Part shown: in pieces, positions 8,783 through 22,669 of the stretch
How the letters are laid out: each line of letters begins with the position of its first letter
Numbering within the stretch: the first letter of the stretch is position 1
Assembly (NCBI GenBank): GCA_025456145.1
Contig: JALOLD010000004.1
Coordinates: 1-64,000, forward strand
Length of the DNA: 64,000 nucleotides
Direction: 5' to 3'
Source of the DNA: Thermoanaerobaculales bacterium
Lineage (GTDB): Bacteria > Acidobacteriota > Thermoanaerobaculia > Thermoanaerobaculales > Sulfomarinibacteraceae
Notes under the pieces: generated by a model
Databases searched by the model: none
What the model was told of the DNA's origin: nothing
Seen by the model: the letters and a program-made list of their open reading frames with translations, nothing else
Made by a program: the position numbers and the translations under genes

Positions 8783-10456
8783 CTAGGGGCTTGCCGGGAC
8801 GGTGCGCTCGTCGGTCACCACCGGGCCGAGCCACCAGTTGCCGTCGACCGCGGGTCGCCACGGCGAGCGGCGGGCGATGAAGTCGCCGATCAGGTCGGCC
8901 ACCTCAGCGGGCGACTGCCAGAGCCGCTCGGCCTCGGCGAGGTGCGGGAAGCCGCCCCCGCCGGCGGCGCGGAAGTTGTTGCAGACCAGCGTGAGCTCGC
9001 GGTCGGGCTCGAGGGTCCGCCCCCGATACCGCGGCTCGACGACCCGGGCGCCCTCGGGACGGGTCGGGTCGATCCGGTACGACAGGCCGGCGACCGAGTC
9101 GACGTTGTAGATCGGGATGTCGGGGTCGGCGACAACGGCGCAGGCGCCCGAGGGATCGCACTCGAGACCGTCGTAGTACCGCGCGGCGTGCTCGAGGACG
9201 TCGACGATCTCGGCGCCGGTCACCCGGAGCTTGACCAGGGTGTTGGGGTAGACGTAGAGGCCGTGCACCCAGCGCCAGGTCACCGGACCCGCTTCGAGAT
9301 CGGGGGTCCGGTCGGTGAGCAGCGAGGCGAGCGAGAGCTCGGCCCCCGACGCCTCGAGCTGGACCTCGTGGATCAGATCGACCGCGGCGCAGTCGCGCAG
9401 CCGGCAGCCGGCGACGCTGACCGGCTCGGCGGCGTCGCCGACCGGCCCGTCGAGGGTCGCCTTGACCCGCCGGTGGAGATCGGCGAGGTCGGCGACCACC
9501 GTGGGGTCGGGCTCGACCCCGGCGGTCTCCAGGTTGCGGCCGCTCCACGAGGAGATCCGCCAGCCGGCCTCCCCCCGCTCGAGCTCGAGGTCGATCCTGG
9601 TCACCAGCCGGGCCCGGGCCCGGGGCTGCGACACGATGGCGCCGTCGAGCTCGTACGGCGGAATGTCGCGGTGGGTGTGACCGGTGAGCAGCACGTCGAT
9701 CCCGGGCAATCGCGCGAGCCGCTCCGCCCAGTCCTCGTCGGCGGCCATCGCCTTCGGACCCTCGCCCGGCTCGCCCTCGAAGCCGGTGTGGGCGAGGACG
9801 ACGACCAGGTCGCAGCCCTCCTCGGAGCGCAGCCGCTCGACCTGCTCGCGGGCGACCTCGTCCATCGGCCGGAAGGCGAGCCCGCGGATGTGCTCGGGCC
9901 GCTCCCAGCCCGGCACCGCCGGGGTGGTGAGACCGACGACCCCGACCCTCACCTCCCCCGCCTCGATCACCATCCGCTCGGGAAAGACCGGCTCGCCGGT
10001 GGCCGCGTCGACGGTGTTGGCGGACAGGAAGGGGAAGTCGGCCTGACTCTCGGCCCGCCGCAGCGTCTCGAGGCCGAAGTTGAACTCGTGATTGCCCACC
10101 GCCATCGCGTCGTAGCCGATCCGGTTCATCACCGAGATCGTCGGGCTCGGATCGGCCCAGCGGACGAGCGAAAACTGCTCGAGGGGCGTGCCCTGGATGG
10201 TGTCCCCCGAGTCGAGGACCAGCACCGGGCTCGTCGACTCGGCGCGGATCGCGCCGACCAGGGTTGCGACCTGGGCCAGGGAGCCGTCGGCCGGCCGGTC
10301 GCGGAGGTCGTCCCAGGGCAGGACGCTGCCGTGCAGGTCGGAGGTGTGGAGCAGGGTGAGCCGCTGCACCTGGGCGTCGGCAGGAAACGAGAGGATCAGG
10401 ATCGCGGCCGCGCAGCCGACGATCGTGGCCGGGGTTCGTGTTCTTCGATCAGCCAT
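8783..10456 (-). CDS. Periplasmic 5'-nucleotidase / 2',3'-cyclic phosphodiesterase family protein
   Basis: This is a UshA-type two-domain phosphatase of 557 residues with a signal peptide cleaved near FPADAQ. The metallophosphatase domain shows all core metal motifs: HTSDLHG, DSGDTIQGTP, VGNHEFNFG and LTGHTHRD. The C-terminal 5'-nucleotidase domain (about 330-520) carries the substrate-binding region, including NNFRAAGGGGFP. It hydrolyses extracytoplasmic nucleotides for phosphate and nucleoside salvage. The ATG at 10456 opens the signal peptide and follows a TATGAT box (10471-10466) by 9 nt. A longer in-frame opening upstream runs antisense through aroC and is not real. It converges on the C25 peptidase gene, with only 33 bp between them. 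Confidence 0.92.
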   Translation of the reverse strand: MADRRTRTPATIVGCAAAILILSFPADAQVQRLTLLHTSDLHGSVLPWDDLRDRPADGSLAQVATLVGAIRAESTSPVLVLDSGDTIQGTPLEQFSLVRWADPSPTISVMNRIGYDAMAVGNHEFNFGLETLRRAESQADFPFLSANTVDAATGEPVFPERMVIEAGEVRVGVVGLTTPAVPGWERPEHIRGLAFRPMDEVAREQVERLRSEEGCDLVVVLAHTGFEGEPGEGPKAMAADEDWAERLARLPGIDVLLTGHTHRDIPPYELDGAIVSQPRARARLVTRIDLELERGEAGWRISSWSGRNLETAGVEPDPTVVADLADLHRRVKATLDGPVGDAAEPVSVAGCRLRDCAAVDLIHEVQLEASGAELSLASLLTDRTPDLEAGPVTWRWVHGLYVYPNTLVKLRVTGAEIVDVLEHAARYYDGLECDPSGACAVVADPDIPIYNVDSVAGLSYRIDPTRPEGARVVEPRYRGRTLEPDRELTLVCNNFRAAGGGGFPHLAEAERLWQSPAEVADLIGDFIARRSPWRPAVDGNWWLGPVVTDERTVPASP

Positions 10457-10564
10457 CGTGCGGGGATCATAGCAGGCGACCGAGGGCCGTCGCGGTGGCC
10501 GCCTTCGAGCGGGCGGGTTATGCTCGTCAGCGATGAACGGTACGCCTGTCGACCGGGGCCCGGG

Positions 10565-11755
10565 ATGTCCCTGAGACGGCTCCGCCTGCTGACCGGCGGC
10601 GAGTCCCACGGACCCAAGCTGACGGCGGTGCTCGAGGGCCTCCCCGCCGGCCTCGGGCTCGACCGCGGGCTGATCGACGACTGGCTGGCCCGGCGCCAGC
10701 ACGGCTTCGGCCGCGGCGGCCGGCAGCGCATCGAGCATGACGTGGTGGCGGTCTCCGGCGGTCTGCGCGACGGGCGGACCCTCGGAGGTCCCCTCGTCCT
10801 CGAGCTCGCCAACCTCGACTGGAAGAGCTGGGCGGAGGTCATGGACCCCTGGACGACCGACGCCGGGCTCGCCGCCGACCGTGCGGTGACCCGCCCGCGT
10901 CCCGGCCACGCCGACTTCTCGGGCGGCGCCGCCACCGACCAGCTCGCCGACATGCGCAACGTCCTCGAGCGGGCCTCGGCCCGGGAGACCGGGGCGCGGG
11001 TGATGGCCGGCGCGGTCTGCGCCCAGCTGCTCGCGCGCTACGGCGTCGGCCTCCGCTCGGCGGTGCTCCAGCTCGGCCCGCTGGTCGTCGCCGAGGGCCC
11101 GCCGAGCTGGGACGGGCTGGCCGGGGTCCGTTCCGACTCGCCGCTCGTCACCCCGCACCCGGATCGCGAGGAGGCGCTGGTCGAGGCGGTGCGGGCCGCC
11201 CGCGCCGCCGGCGACACCCTGGGCGGCGTCGTCGGGGCGGTGGTCCGCGGGCTGCCGCCCGGGCTCGGCTCCCACACCCACTGGGACCGCAAGCTCGACG
11301 GGCGGCTCGTCCAGGCGCTGGTCAGCATCCACTCGGTCAAGGCGGCGGCGATCGGCGCCGGCCTCGAGGTCGCCGGGCGGCCCGGCTCGGAGGCCCACGA
11401 CCCGATCCGCCTGGTCGACGGCAGGCTGACCCGCGACAGCAACCGCGCGGGAGGGCTCGAGGGCGGGGTGACCAACGGCGAGGACCTGGTGGTGCGGGCC
11501 TTCCTCAAGCCGATCTCGACCCTCCGCCGGGGCCTGCCCTCGGTCGACCTCCCAACCCGCGAGCCCGGCGCCACCGCCTGGGAGCGCTCCGATGTCACCG
11601 CGATCGGCGCCGCCCCGGTCATCGTCGAGGCGATGCTCGCCCTGGTCTTGGCCGACGAGCTGCTGGCCAAGCTCGGCGGCGACGCGATCGCCGACACCGA
11701 TGCCGCCTGGAAGGCGCTGTGCAGTCGCCTCGAGCCCTGGTGGCGACCGGAGTAG
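10565..11755 (+). CDS. aroC: Chorismate synthase
   Basis: This is the last step of the shikimate pathway, turning 5-enolpyruvylshikimate 3-phosphate into chorismate with reduced FMN. The 396-residue length is usual. It shows the N-terminal LTGGESHG motif, the QHGFGRGGRQRIE signature, RPGHADFSGG, RASARETGARV and the C-terminal EGGVTNGEDL. The ATG at 10565 matches the family start MSLRRLR. An in-frame ATG at 10520 would add 15 residues and overlaps a TATGCT box. It is divergent from the 5'-nucleotidase gene and converges on the sigma-factor gene across a 430-bp gap that holds a palindromic element. Confidence 0.96.
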   Translation: MSLRRLRLLTGGESHGPKLTAVLEGLPAGLGLDRGLIDDWLARRQHGFGRGGRQRIEHDVVAVSGGLRDGRTLGGPLVLELANLDWKSWAEVMDPWTTDAGLAADRAVTRPRPGHADFSGGAATDQLADMRNVLERASARETGARVMAGAVCAQLLARYGVGLRSAVLQLGPLVVAEGPPSWDGLAGVRSDSPLVTPHPDREEALVEAVRAARAAGDTLGGVVGAVVRGLPPGLGSHTHWDRKLDGRLVQALVSIHSVKAAAIGAGLEVAGRPGSEAHDPIRLVDGRLTRDSNRAGGLEGGVTNGEDLVVRAFLKPISTLRRGLPSVDLPTREPGATAWERSDVTAIGAAPVIVEAMLALVLADELLAKLGGDAIADTDAAWKALCSRLEPWWRPE

Positions 11756-11780
11756 ATGCTCACCGCAAGGGTGATCAATC

Positions 11781-12149
11781 CATCGCAGACGTCGCAAGCG
11801 CGAAGGCTCGAAGACACGAAGGCGGTCACGAAGACATCGCGTTTCTGACCCATCACACATCGCATCCTTCGCACGCGATGATGGCGGCGGAGTCGGTGCC
11901 GGTCCTCGACCGCACCACCGTGGCAACGCCCGACCGATCCGAAGGCACGCTTTCGTCACGGACGGGCGATGGCCTTCTCGCTGTCCTCGGAGCGCAGCGG
12001 CTCAGCCTGCGCCCTTTTGGGTCCCCACCACCCGACATCCGAAAAAGGAATGCGCGATGGATGCGATGGGTCAACATCGCGATGAATGCGATGCCTTCGC
12101 GTGTGACGCCTTCGCGCCTTGGCGTCTTTGCGCTTGCGACGTTGCGATG
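11781..12149. repeat. Imperfect 370-bp inverted-repeat element, convergent intergenic (element A)
   Basis: The 430-bp gap between aroC and the sigma gene has no credible gene. Its left arm (about 11781-11880) pairs with the reverse complement of its right arm (about 12048-12149) over roughly 100 nt with small gaps. The outer parts read CATCGCAGACGTCGCAAGCG and CATCGCAACGTCGCAAGCG. Both arms are built from short iterated words of the type CGAAGRCRCGAAG and ATCGCATC. A 20-mer at 11801-11820 matches 18 of 20 positions of element B at 33392-33411. The centre (11881-12047) looks unique. Confidence 0.8.
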
Positions 12150-12185
12150 TCTGAAATGACCCTGGGTCTCTCGCGTCCTTCCGGG

Positions 12186-12758
12186 TCAGTTGCCTGCCCG
12201 AAGCTCGTCGAGGCGCTGCCGGAGGCGATTGCGGACTCGCATGAGGCGCATCTTGAGCGCGGCGTCGGAGATGCCGAGGCGCTCGGCCATGGAGGCGATC
12301 GACTCGCCGTTGGCCTTGGCGACGAGCAGCTCGACGGTCTCGGCATCCTCGTCGTCGAGCACGGCGAGCATCAGCCGCAGCTCGGCGAGACGCTCGGCAC
12401 GGGCGTGCGGGTCGTCGTCGTCGGCGACGTTGACCGCCGCGTCGAGATCGTCCTCCCGCCGCACCGCGACCCGGCGCAGGTGATCGCGGGCCGCGTTGGC
12501 GGCGATCCGGCGCACCCAGGCGGTGAAGGTCCGCGGCTCGTCGAGGTCGCCGAGGTGGCGCCATGCCCGGATCGCCACCTCCTGGGCGAGGTCGCGGGCG
12601 GTCTCCGCCTGGCGGACGCCGCAGGCGAAGAGGGTCGAGGTGATGGCGGCGCGGTGCGTCTGCAGCAGCTCGGTGAAGGCGGGCTCGTCGCCGCCGCGCG
12701 CGCGCTCGACGAGATCGGCCGTCGCCTGCCACTCGGAAGGTCGGTTCGCGGCGCCCAC
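12186..12758 (-). CDS. ECF-type RNA polymerase sigma factor
   Basis: The 190-residue protein has sigma-70 region 2 (about 20-85, with [14 protein letters not shown]) and region 4 (about 130-185, helix-turn-helix [20 protein letters not shown]). It should recruit polymerase to a dedicated set of promoters. The start is GTG at 12758, 9 nt behind a TATCCT box (12773-12768). No anti-sigma gene is adjacent. The nearest zinc-finger-like membrane protein is 6 kb away at 19049, so its control is unclear. It is divergent from carA, with the two -10 boxes nearly back to back. Confidence 0.9.
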   Translation of the reverse strand: MGAANRPSEWQATADLVERARGGDEPAFTELLQTHRAAITSTLFACGVRQAETARDLAQEVAIRAWRHLGDLDEPRTFTAWVRRIAANAARDHLRRVAVRREDDLDAAVNVADDDDPHARAERLAELRLMLAVLDDEDAETVELLVAKANGESIASMAERLGISDAALKMRLMRVRNRLRQRLDELRAGN

Positions 12759-12796
12759 TGTCGGTCCAGGATACCGTGATACCCTACGCCGACGTC

Positions 12797-13959
12797 ATGG
12801 CGAGCCTCCGAGATCTCCCCCGACAGCTCGACAACCCCCGGCCTGCCCACCTCGTCCTGTCGGACGGCACGGTGTTCGCGGGCTTCGCCGCCGGCCTTTC
12901 GGCCAGCGTCGAGGGCGAGGTCGTCTTCAACACCGCGATGACCGGCTACCAGGAGATGCTGACCGATCCCTCCTACCACGGTCAGATCCTCTGCCTGACC
13001 ACCTCGCACGTCGGTCAGGTCGGGGTCAACGCCCTCGACGCCGAGTCCGACCGGGTGTGGGCGCGGGCGCTGGTCGTCCAGGACCTCGATTCAGAGCCCT
13101 CGTCGTGGCGCTCCGAGGAGGGCGTCGAGGGCTGGCTGGGGCGGCTCGGCGTGTCGGTCGGCTGGGGCTTCGACGTCCGCTCGATCGTCCGCCACATCCG
13201 GACCGCGGGGGCGGTGCCGGGGGTGCTGGCGTGCGACGGGACGCCGCCCGACGCGCTGGTCGCGCGGGCCCGCGCGGCCCGCGGCACCGACGGCTGCGAC
13301 CTCGCCCGCGAGGTCGCCTGCGGCGAGGCCTATGCCTGGAACCGGGGGCCGTGGATCTCGCCGTCGGGCCGGCAGAGGGATGCCGCCGGCGACGACCGGC
13401 CGCCGGTCGCGGTCATCGACTACGGGGTCAAGCGGTCGATCCTGCGCCGGCTGGTCGCCGAGGGTCTCAGGGTTCGGGTGCTCCCGCCCTCGGTGTCGGC
13501 CGACGTCGTGCTCGCCGACGGCCACGCCGGCGTCGTGCTGTCGAACGGGCCGGGCGACCCGGCGGCGGTGGCCGGCGCGCGCGAGCTGATCGGCCGGCTC
13601 ATCGGCCGGGTGCCGGTGCTCGGGATCTGCCTCGGCTGCCAGCTCCTCGGGCTGACCCTCGGCGGCCGCACCGTCAAGCTGCCCTTCGGTCACCACGGCG
13701 GCAACCACCCGGTGCGCGAGCTCGCCACGTCGCGGGTGCTCGTCACCTCGCAGAACCACAACTACGCGGTCGAGGAGTCGTCGCTGCCGCGCGAGGTCGA
13801 GGTGACCCACATCAACCTGACCGACGGGACCCTCGAGGGGCTGGCGTTGCCCCGGGCCGGGGTCGAGGCGGTCCAGTTCCACCCCGAGGCGGCGCCCGGA
13901 CCCAACGACGCCGCCGGTCTGTTCGCGCGCTTCGCCCGGCGCTGCCGCGGGGAGTCGGC

Positions 13960-13963
<4 letters not shown>
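12797..13963 (+). CDS. carA: Carbamoyl-phosphate synthase small subunit
   Basis: This is the glutaminase subunit that hydrolyses glutamine and feeds ammonia to CarB for arginine and pyrimidine synthesis. The 388 residues comprise the N-terminal small domain ([16 protein letters not shown] motif) and a class I glutamine amidotransferase domain. That domain has the nucleophile in [10 protein letters not shown] and the His-Glu pair in [11 protein letters not shown] prefer ATG 12797 because a TACCCT -10 box lies at 12780-12785. The alternative GTG at 12776 would be upstream of transcription. The stop overlaps the carB start (ATGA). Confidence 0.95.
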
Positions 13964-17187
<3,224 letters not shown>

Positions 17188-17201
17188 CGATCGCCGACAG
17201 C

Positions 17202-18095
17202 TCAGGTGACGCTGGTCAGGCGGAACTCGGCGAGGAGCCGGGCGTCGACGAGATCCCAGCGCGAGCCCTCGACGCGGAAGAACTGCTCGCCGACGGTGTA
17301 GGCGCGCTCGATCCTGCGTACCACGATGTCCGGGTCGGCCATCATCCGAAGCGGCGCGCTGATCAGGCTGTAGCTGATGAAGCGCAGGTCGTCGGCGGTG
17401 TCGAAGGCGCCGTCGCGGCCGGCCGAGACGAGCTCGAGGCGCAGCCAGTCGCCGGTGCCGAGATCGGGCCGGTCGACGGTGTGGAAGTGGGCCTGGAGCC
17501 CCGCCTCGAGATCGGCCGCGACCTCGGGGTCGGTCCTCCAGCCTTCGCCGCGCTCGATGACCCGGGTCGCGACCCGGTAGGGCCGGTCCCAGCCGTCGCT
17601 GTCGCGGACCTCGTAGAACACCCGCACCGAGGCGGGCGCCATCCCGGCGTCGGCGCCGAAGAAGACCAGCGGCAGCCAGCCGCGGACGTTCATCGTCGAC
17701 TTTGGGGCGAGGGCCTCGGCCCAACCGTCGCCGAAGGGGAAGGCCTCGACCTCGCGGACCGCGTGGCGGGAGGCGGCGGCGCCGATCTCGTGCATCCGGT
17801 GGATGGTTACCAGCTCGGCTGCGCGGCCGTCGTCGCCGAAGACCATCCAACGCAGCGTGGTGGCGAGGTCGGGCCCCGGCCCGGTGTCACGCAGACGGAT
17901 GAAGCCGAGGACGACCAGCGCGATGACCCCGCCATAAACCAGGAGCCGCCAGCCGCCCGAGGCGAGCCGCTCGAGCAGCGAGGCGCGGGGCGGGGACGAG
18001 ATGGCGGCGCTGAGGTCCCAGCCGCAGAGCGGGCAGATGGTCGAGCGCTGGGGGAGGTCGGCGCCGCAGCCACCGCAGGTGAGCACGTTGTCCAT
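17202..18095 (-). CDS. Zinc-ribbon membrane protein of unknown function
   Basis: I do not recognise this 297-residue protein. It begins with a zinc ribbon (CGGCGADLPQ...CPLCGWDL, four Cys). A linker and one transmembrane helix follow (about residues 48-66, LLVYGGVIALVVLGFIRL). The remaining roughly 230 residues are probably extracytoplasmic. They contain FPFGDGWAEA and a segment about rows of dates or rates that I cannot assign. The ATG at 18095 follows a TACCCT box (18107-18102) by 6 nt, so it is probably leaderless. It lies 44 bp downstream of the SDR gene on the same strand and converges on carB with 14 bp between them. Confidence 0.75.
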   Translation of the reverse strand: MDNVLTCGGCGADLPQRSTICPLCGWDLSAAISSPPRASLLERLASGGWRLLVYGGVIALVVLGFIRLRDTGPGPDLATTLRWMVFGDDGRAAELVTIHRMHEIGAAASRHAVREVEAFPFGDGWAEALAPKSTMNVRGWLPLVFFGADAGMAPASVRVFYEVRDSDGWDRPYRVATRVIERGEGWRTDPEVAADLEAGLQAHFHTVDRPDLGTGDWLRLELVSAGRDGAFDTADDLRFISYSLISAPLRMMADPDIVVRRIERAYTVGEQFFRVEGSRWDLVDARLLAEFRLTSVT

Positions 18096-18139
18096 GGTGG
18101 AAGGGTAGCGCAACCGGTCGCGGACCGGCTCGACGGGGC

Positions 18140-18931
18140 TCAGTGGCGACGGCCGGTGCCGGCGATCAGCCAGCGCGTCGGTCCGGGGAGAACGGCGGCG
18201 GACCAGGCGATCAACGCGAGCGCGAGCGGGTGGTAGACCGTCGCACGCGGCCTCCGGACGACCCCGAGGATGACCTCGGCACAGCGCTCGGGTGTCGAGA
18301 CCGGGATCAGCCCGCCGATCTTCGGGATGAACTGGCGGGACCCGGGGTTTGCCGCGAAGTACTCGCTCGAGACCTCGCCGAAGGTGACCAGCGAGCTGGT
18401 CACGCCGGTCCCACGGAGATCCTGTCGTAACGCCTCGTGGAGACCGCGCAGGGCCCAGCGCGAGGCGGCGTAGGCGGTAGCGCCGGGCCACGGGATGATC
18501 GACGCCGGCGAGCCGACGTGGATCAGCCGTCCCCGGCCGGCGGCGATCATGTCGCCGAGGAAGGCCCGGGAGGCGTGGGCGGCGGCGAGGTAGGGGGCGC
18601 CGATCATCGCGTCGATCTCGTCGTGCCGGGTCTCCTCGAGGAAGCGCCAAACCCCGGCGCCGGCCGAGTTGACGAGCAGCGACGGGGGGGCCCAGACGGA
18701 CCGCACGCGGTCGGCCGCCGCCGCGACGGCGGCGCCGTCGGCGCAGTCGACGGCCGCGATCATGGCCTCGCCGCCCGCCCCGGCGATCTCGGCGGCCAGC
18801 GCCTCGAGCCGCCCGACCCGACGCGCGAGCAGGGCCACCCGCCAGCCCTCGGCGGCCAGCGCCATCGTGGTCGCCCGTCCGATCCCGCTCGACGCCCCGG
18901 TGACCACCGCGACACCCTGTCCGATCACCAT
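18140..18931 (-). CDS. Short-chain dehydrogenase/reductase with atypical active site
   Basis: This is a classical-SDR-length (263 residues) Rossmann protein with the cofactor motif TGASSGIG and the NSAG variant of NNAG. The catalytic Ser is in HVGSPAS. The active-site tetrad is YAASR (about residues 153-157), with Arg where nearly all family members have Lys. An Arg near the first strand end (LLARR) favours NADP(H). A hydrophobic C-terminal stretch could contact the membrane. ATG 18931 follows a TAGGAT box (18943-18938) by 6 nt, which argues for a leaderless mRNA. The substrate is unknown. Confidence 0.85.
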   Translation of the reverse strand: MVIGQGVAVVTGASSGIGRATTMALAAEGWRVALLARRVGRLEALAAEIAGAGGEAMIAAVDCADGAAVAAAADRVRSVWAPPSLLVNSAGAGVWRFLEETRHDEIDAMIGAPYLAAAHASRAFLGDMIAAGRGRLIHVGSPASIIPWPGATAYAASRWALRGLHEALRQDLRGTGVTSSLVTFGEVSSEYFAANPGSRQFIPKIGGLIPVSTPERCAEVILGVVRRPRATVYHPLALALIAWSAAVLPGPTRWLIAGTGRRH

Positions 18932-19048
18932 GTCGGCATCCTAACCCGACCACCGACGATCCGGTCGCATGGCCGATGCAGCGGAGGCCCGGCTCGTCGG
19001 AACCGGCGTTACCTTTTCGGCCCGCCCACGTCCTTGTACTCGGAGACG

Positions 19049-19645
19049 ATGATGAACGCCCCGAGCTGCCCCGACCACGGACGACTCGCCCTCGACCTCG
19101 CCCTCGGCCGTCTCGACGACCAGGCCGCCCTCGAGGCCGAGCGTGCCCTCGGCTCGTGCCCGCACTGCCGGGCGTGGTGGGGCGACCGGCTGGAGGGCGA
19201 GGCCGTCGCGATGGTCGACGAGGCGGTCGCCGCGGCCCTCGCCGGCCTCAGGCTGCCCGGGCGCCGGCGCGGCCACGGGTGGGTGGCGCTCGCCGCGGCT
19301 CTCGTAATGGCCATCGGAGCGACGACGCTGTGGCTCGCCCGCCGCCCGGTGGTCGGCCCCGCCTCGCCCGAGACGCCGGTCCGGGTGGCGGTGATCACGA
19401 CCTTCGACTTCGAGGCCCCGGCAACCACCCCGGCCGAGCGTGGACCGGCGCTCGCAGGGGAGCCCGGAGCCGCCGAGCCGGTGTTCGTCCCGACCGGTCC
19501 GCGGTCCACGGTCGCCGACCCCGGTCCGGCGACCGGCGAGGCCCTCCCAGAGGCGGCGGCCGCGCCGCCCGTCGTCGAGACCGAGCCGCTGTTCGCCGCA
19601 GGCTTCGAGTCCGGCGATCTCGGCGGCTGGGTGCCGAGCACCTGA
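19049..19645 (+). CDS. Small membrane protein with anti-sigma-like zinc finger and GFESGD tail
   Basis: This 198-residue protein has a short Cys/His N-terminal region (SCPDHGRLAL...GSCPHCRAW). It resembles the zinc finger of anti-sigma proteins but lacks the usual His before the CxxC. A transmembrane helix lies at about 75-97 (WVALAAALVMAIGATTLWLA). A low-complexity Pro/Ala/Glu-rich extracytoplasmic tail ends LFAAGFESGDLGGW plus four residues. GGAG at 19042-19045 serves the tandem ATGs at 19049 and 19052; the second has better spacing. No sigma gene adjoins it. The ending matches the C25 peptidase ending. The function is unknown; anti-sigma activity is only a possibility. Confidence 0.65.
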   Translation: MMNAPSCPDHGRLALDLALGRLDDQAALEAERALGSCPHCRAWWGDRLEGEAVAMVDEAVAAALAGLRLPGRRRGHGWVALAAALVMAIGATTLWLARRPVVGPASPETPVRVAVITTFDFEAPATTPAERGPALAGEPGAAEPVFVPTGPRSTVADPGPATGEALPEAAAAPPVVETEPLFAAGFESGDLGGWVPST

Positions 19646-19763
19646 TTCCCGGCCAAAGCGACGGAGAAACGCCGATCCCGCGCGATCGGCGATCGACCCG
19701 ACCGGCGTTCATCGACGTTGCGCTACCATGGCTCCGCCCGGTTTCCCGGGTCGGAGGATCCCG

Positions 19764-21836
<2,073 letters not shown>

Positions 21837-21904
21837 GCAACGGCGCGCGGGCAGCTGCCGGCGAGACCCGGGGCTGATACCATGGTGAACAGGCGGAGGA
21901 CCGC

Positions 21905-22522
21905 GTGATCATCACCTGTCCGGAGTGCGACACCAAGTATCGCTACGACGAGCGCCGCTTCGACGGAGCCGTAAGCAAGCGTGTCAAGTGCACGTCGTGC
22001 AGCCACACCTTCGAGGTCGCCAACCCAACCCGGCCGTCACCCCCTGCCGACCTGCCGCGGGACCGCGGTCGGTTCTCCGATGTGGCGGCCGGGGCGGCCG
22101 CCGGACCCGAGCTCGAGCTCGAGATCGAGCCCGAGCCCGCGACCGGACCGATCACCGAGCAGCCTTCGGCGCCGGATCGGGATCTCGACGGGCCGCTGCC
22201 CCCCCTGCCGACCGACCCGCGCTACTCGCTGGCGGTCATCGCCGGCGGTCAGGCGGGCAGCGTCTACCAGATCCACAAGCCCCGGGTCTACCTCGGCCGC
22301 GGCTCCGCGATGGACATCCAGCTCCGTGACTCGGAGGTCTCGCGCCGTCACGCGATGATCGAGATCCGCGACCCCGATGTCACGCTGACCGACCTCGCCT
22401 CGACCAACGGGACCTGGTTCGGCGGGGCTCAGATCGCCAGCGCGGAGCTCGGCCACCAGGACGAGTTCACCCTCGGCTCGACCACCCTGATGCTCATCGT
22501 GACGCCGGTGCGCGGCGCCTGA
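21905..22522 (+). CDS. Zinc-ribbon plus FHA-domain protein
   Basis: The 205-residue cytoplasmic protein begins with an MJ0042-type zinc ribbon (ITCPECDTKYRYDE...VKCTSCSHTFEV). An acidic Pro-rich linker follows (about 40-100), then a forkhead-associated domain. That domain carries the phosphothreonine-binding GRGSAMDIQL, SEVSRRHAMI and STNGTWFGG motifs (about 125-200). It should bind Thr-phosphorylated partners, yet no Ser/Thr kinase gene is nearby. GTG at 21905 follows GGCGGAGGA; a TACCAT box lies at 21878-21883. It precedes the gliding-type ABC operon by 147 bp, and that operon has its own promoter. Confidence 0.85.
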   Translation: MIITCPECDTKYRYDERRFDGAVSKRVKCTSCSHTFEVANPTRPSPPADLPRDRGRFSDVAAGAAAGPELELEIEPEPATGPITEQPSAPDRDLDGPLPPLPTDPRYSLAVIAGGQAGSVYQIHKPRVYLGRGSAMDIQLRDSEVSRRHAMIEIRDPDVTLTDLASTNGTWFGGAQIASAELGHQDEFTLGSTTLMLIVTPVRGA

Positions 22523-22569
22523 CGCGTCGATTTGGCCGGTCGAGCGCCGGCACGGGGCCGAGACCGGTC

Positions 22570-22599
22570 TTGCAAACGGGCACCGCACTTGCTTATCGT
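22570..22599 (+). promoter_or_regulatory. Promoter of the gliding-type ABC operon
   Basis: TTGCAA (22570-22575) and TATCGT (22594-22599) are spaced 18 nt apart, about 70 bp before the ABC ATPase start. The same spacing and -10 recur at 60366-60395. Confidence 0.5.
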
Positions 22600-22669
22600 G
22601 CGCGCTTGAAACCGCTGACAGCGGCCGGCTCGGGCCGAGCTCCGACCACCGGCTGCCGGGGAGTTCGCG

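Noticed and set aside
10457-11959. N-terminal extension of the 5'-nucleotidase reading through aroC on the other strand
   Set aside because: The extension is antisense to aroC and the real protein begins with a signal peptide at 10456 behind its own -10 box.
11781-12149. Element A as a CRISPR array
   Set aside because: Repeat words are short, degenerate, inverted and without regular spacers, and no cas gene is nearby.
18096-18953. N-terminal extension of the zinc-ribbon protein through the SDR gene
   Set aside because: That stretch is the SDR gene read in the wrong frame; the zinc ribbon begins with its own Met at 18095.
19049-19645. Assignment as the anti-sigma factor of the ECF sigma at 12186
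   Set aside because: The genes are 6 kb apart in opposite orientation, and the zinc-binding His expected in the anti-sigma finger is missing.
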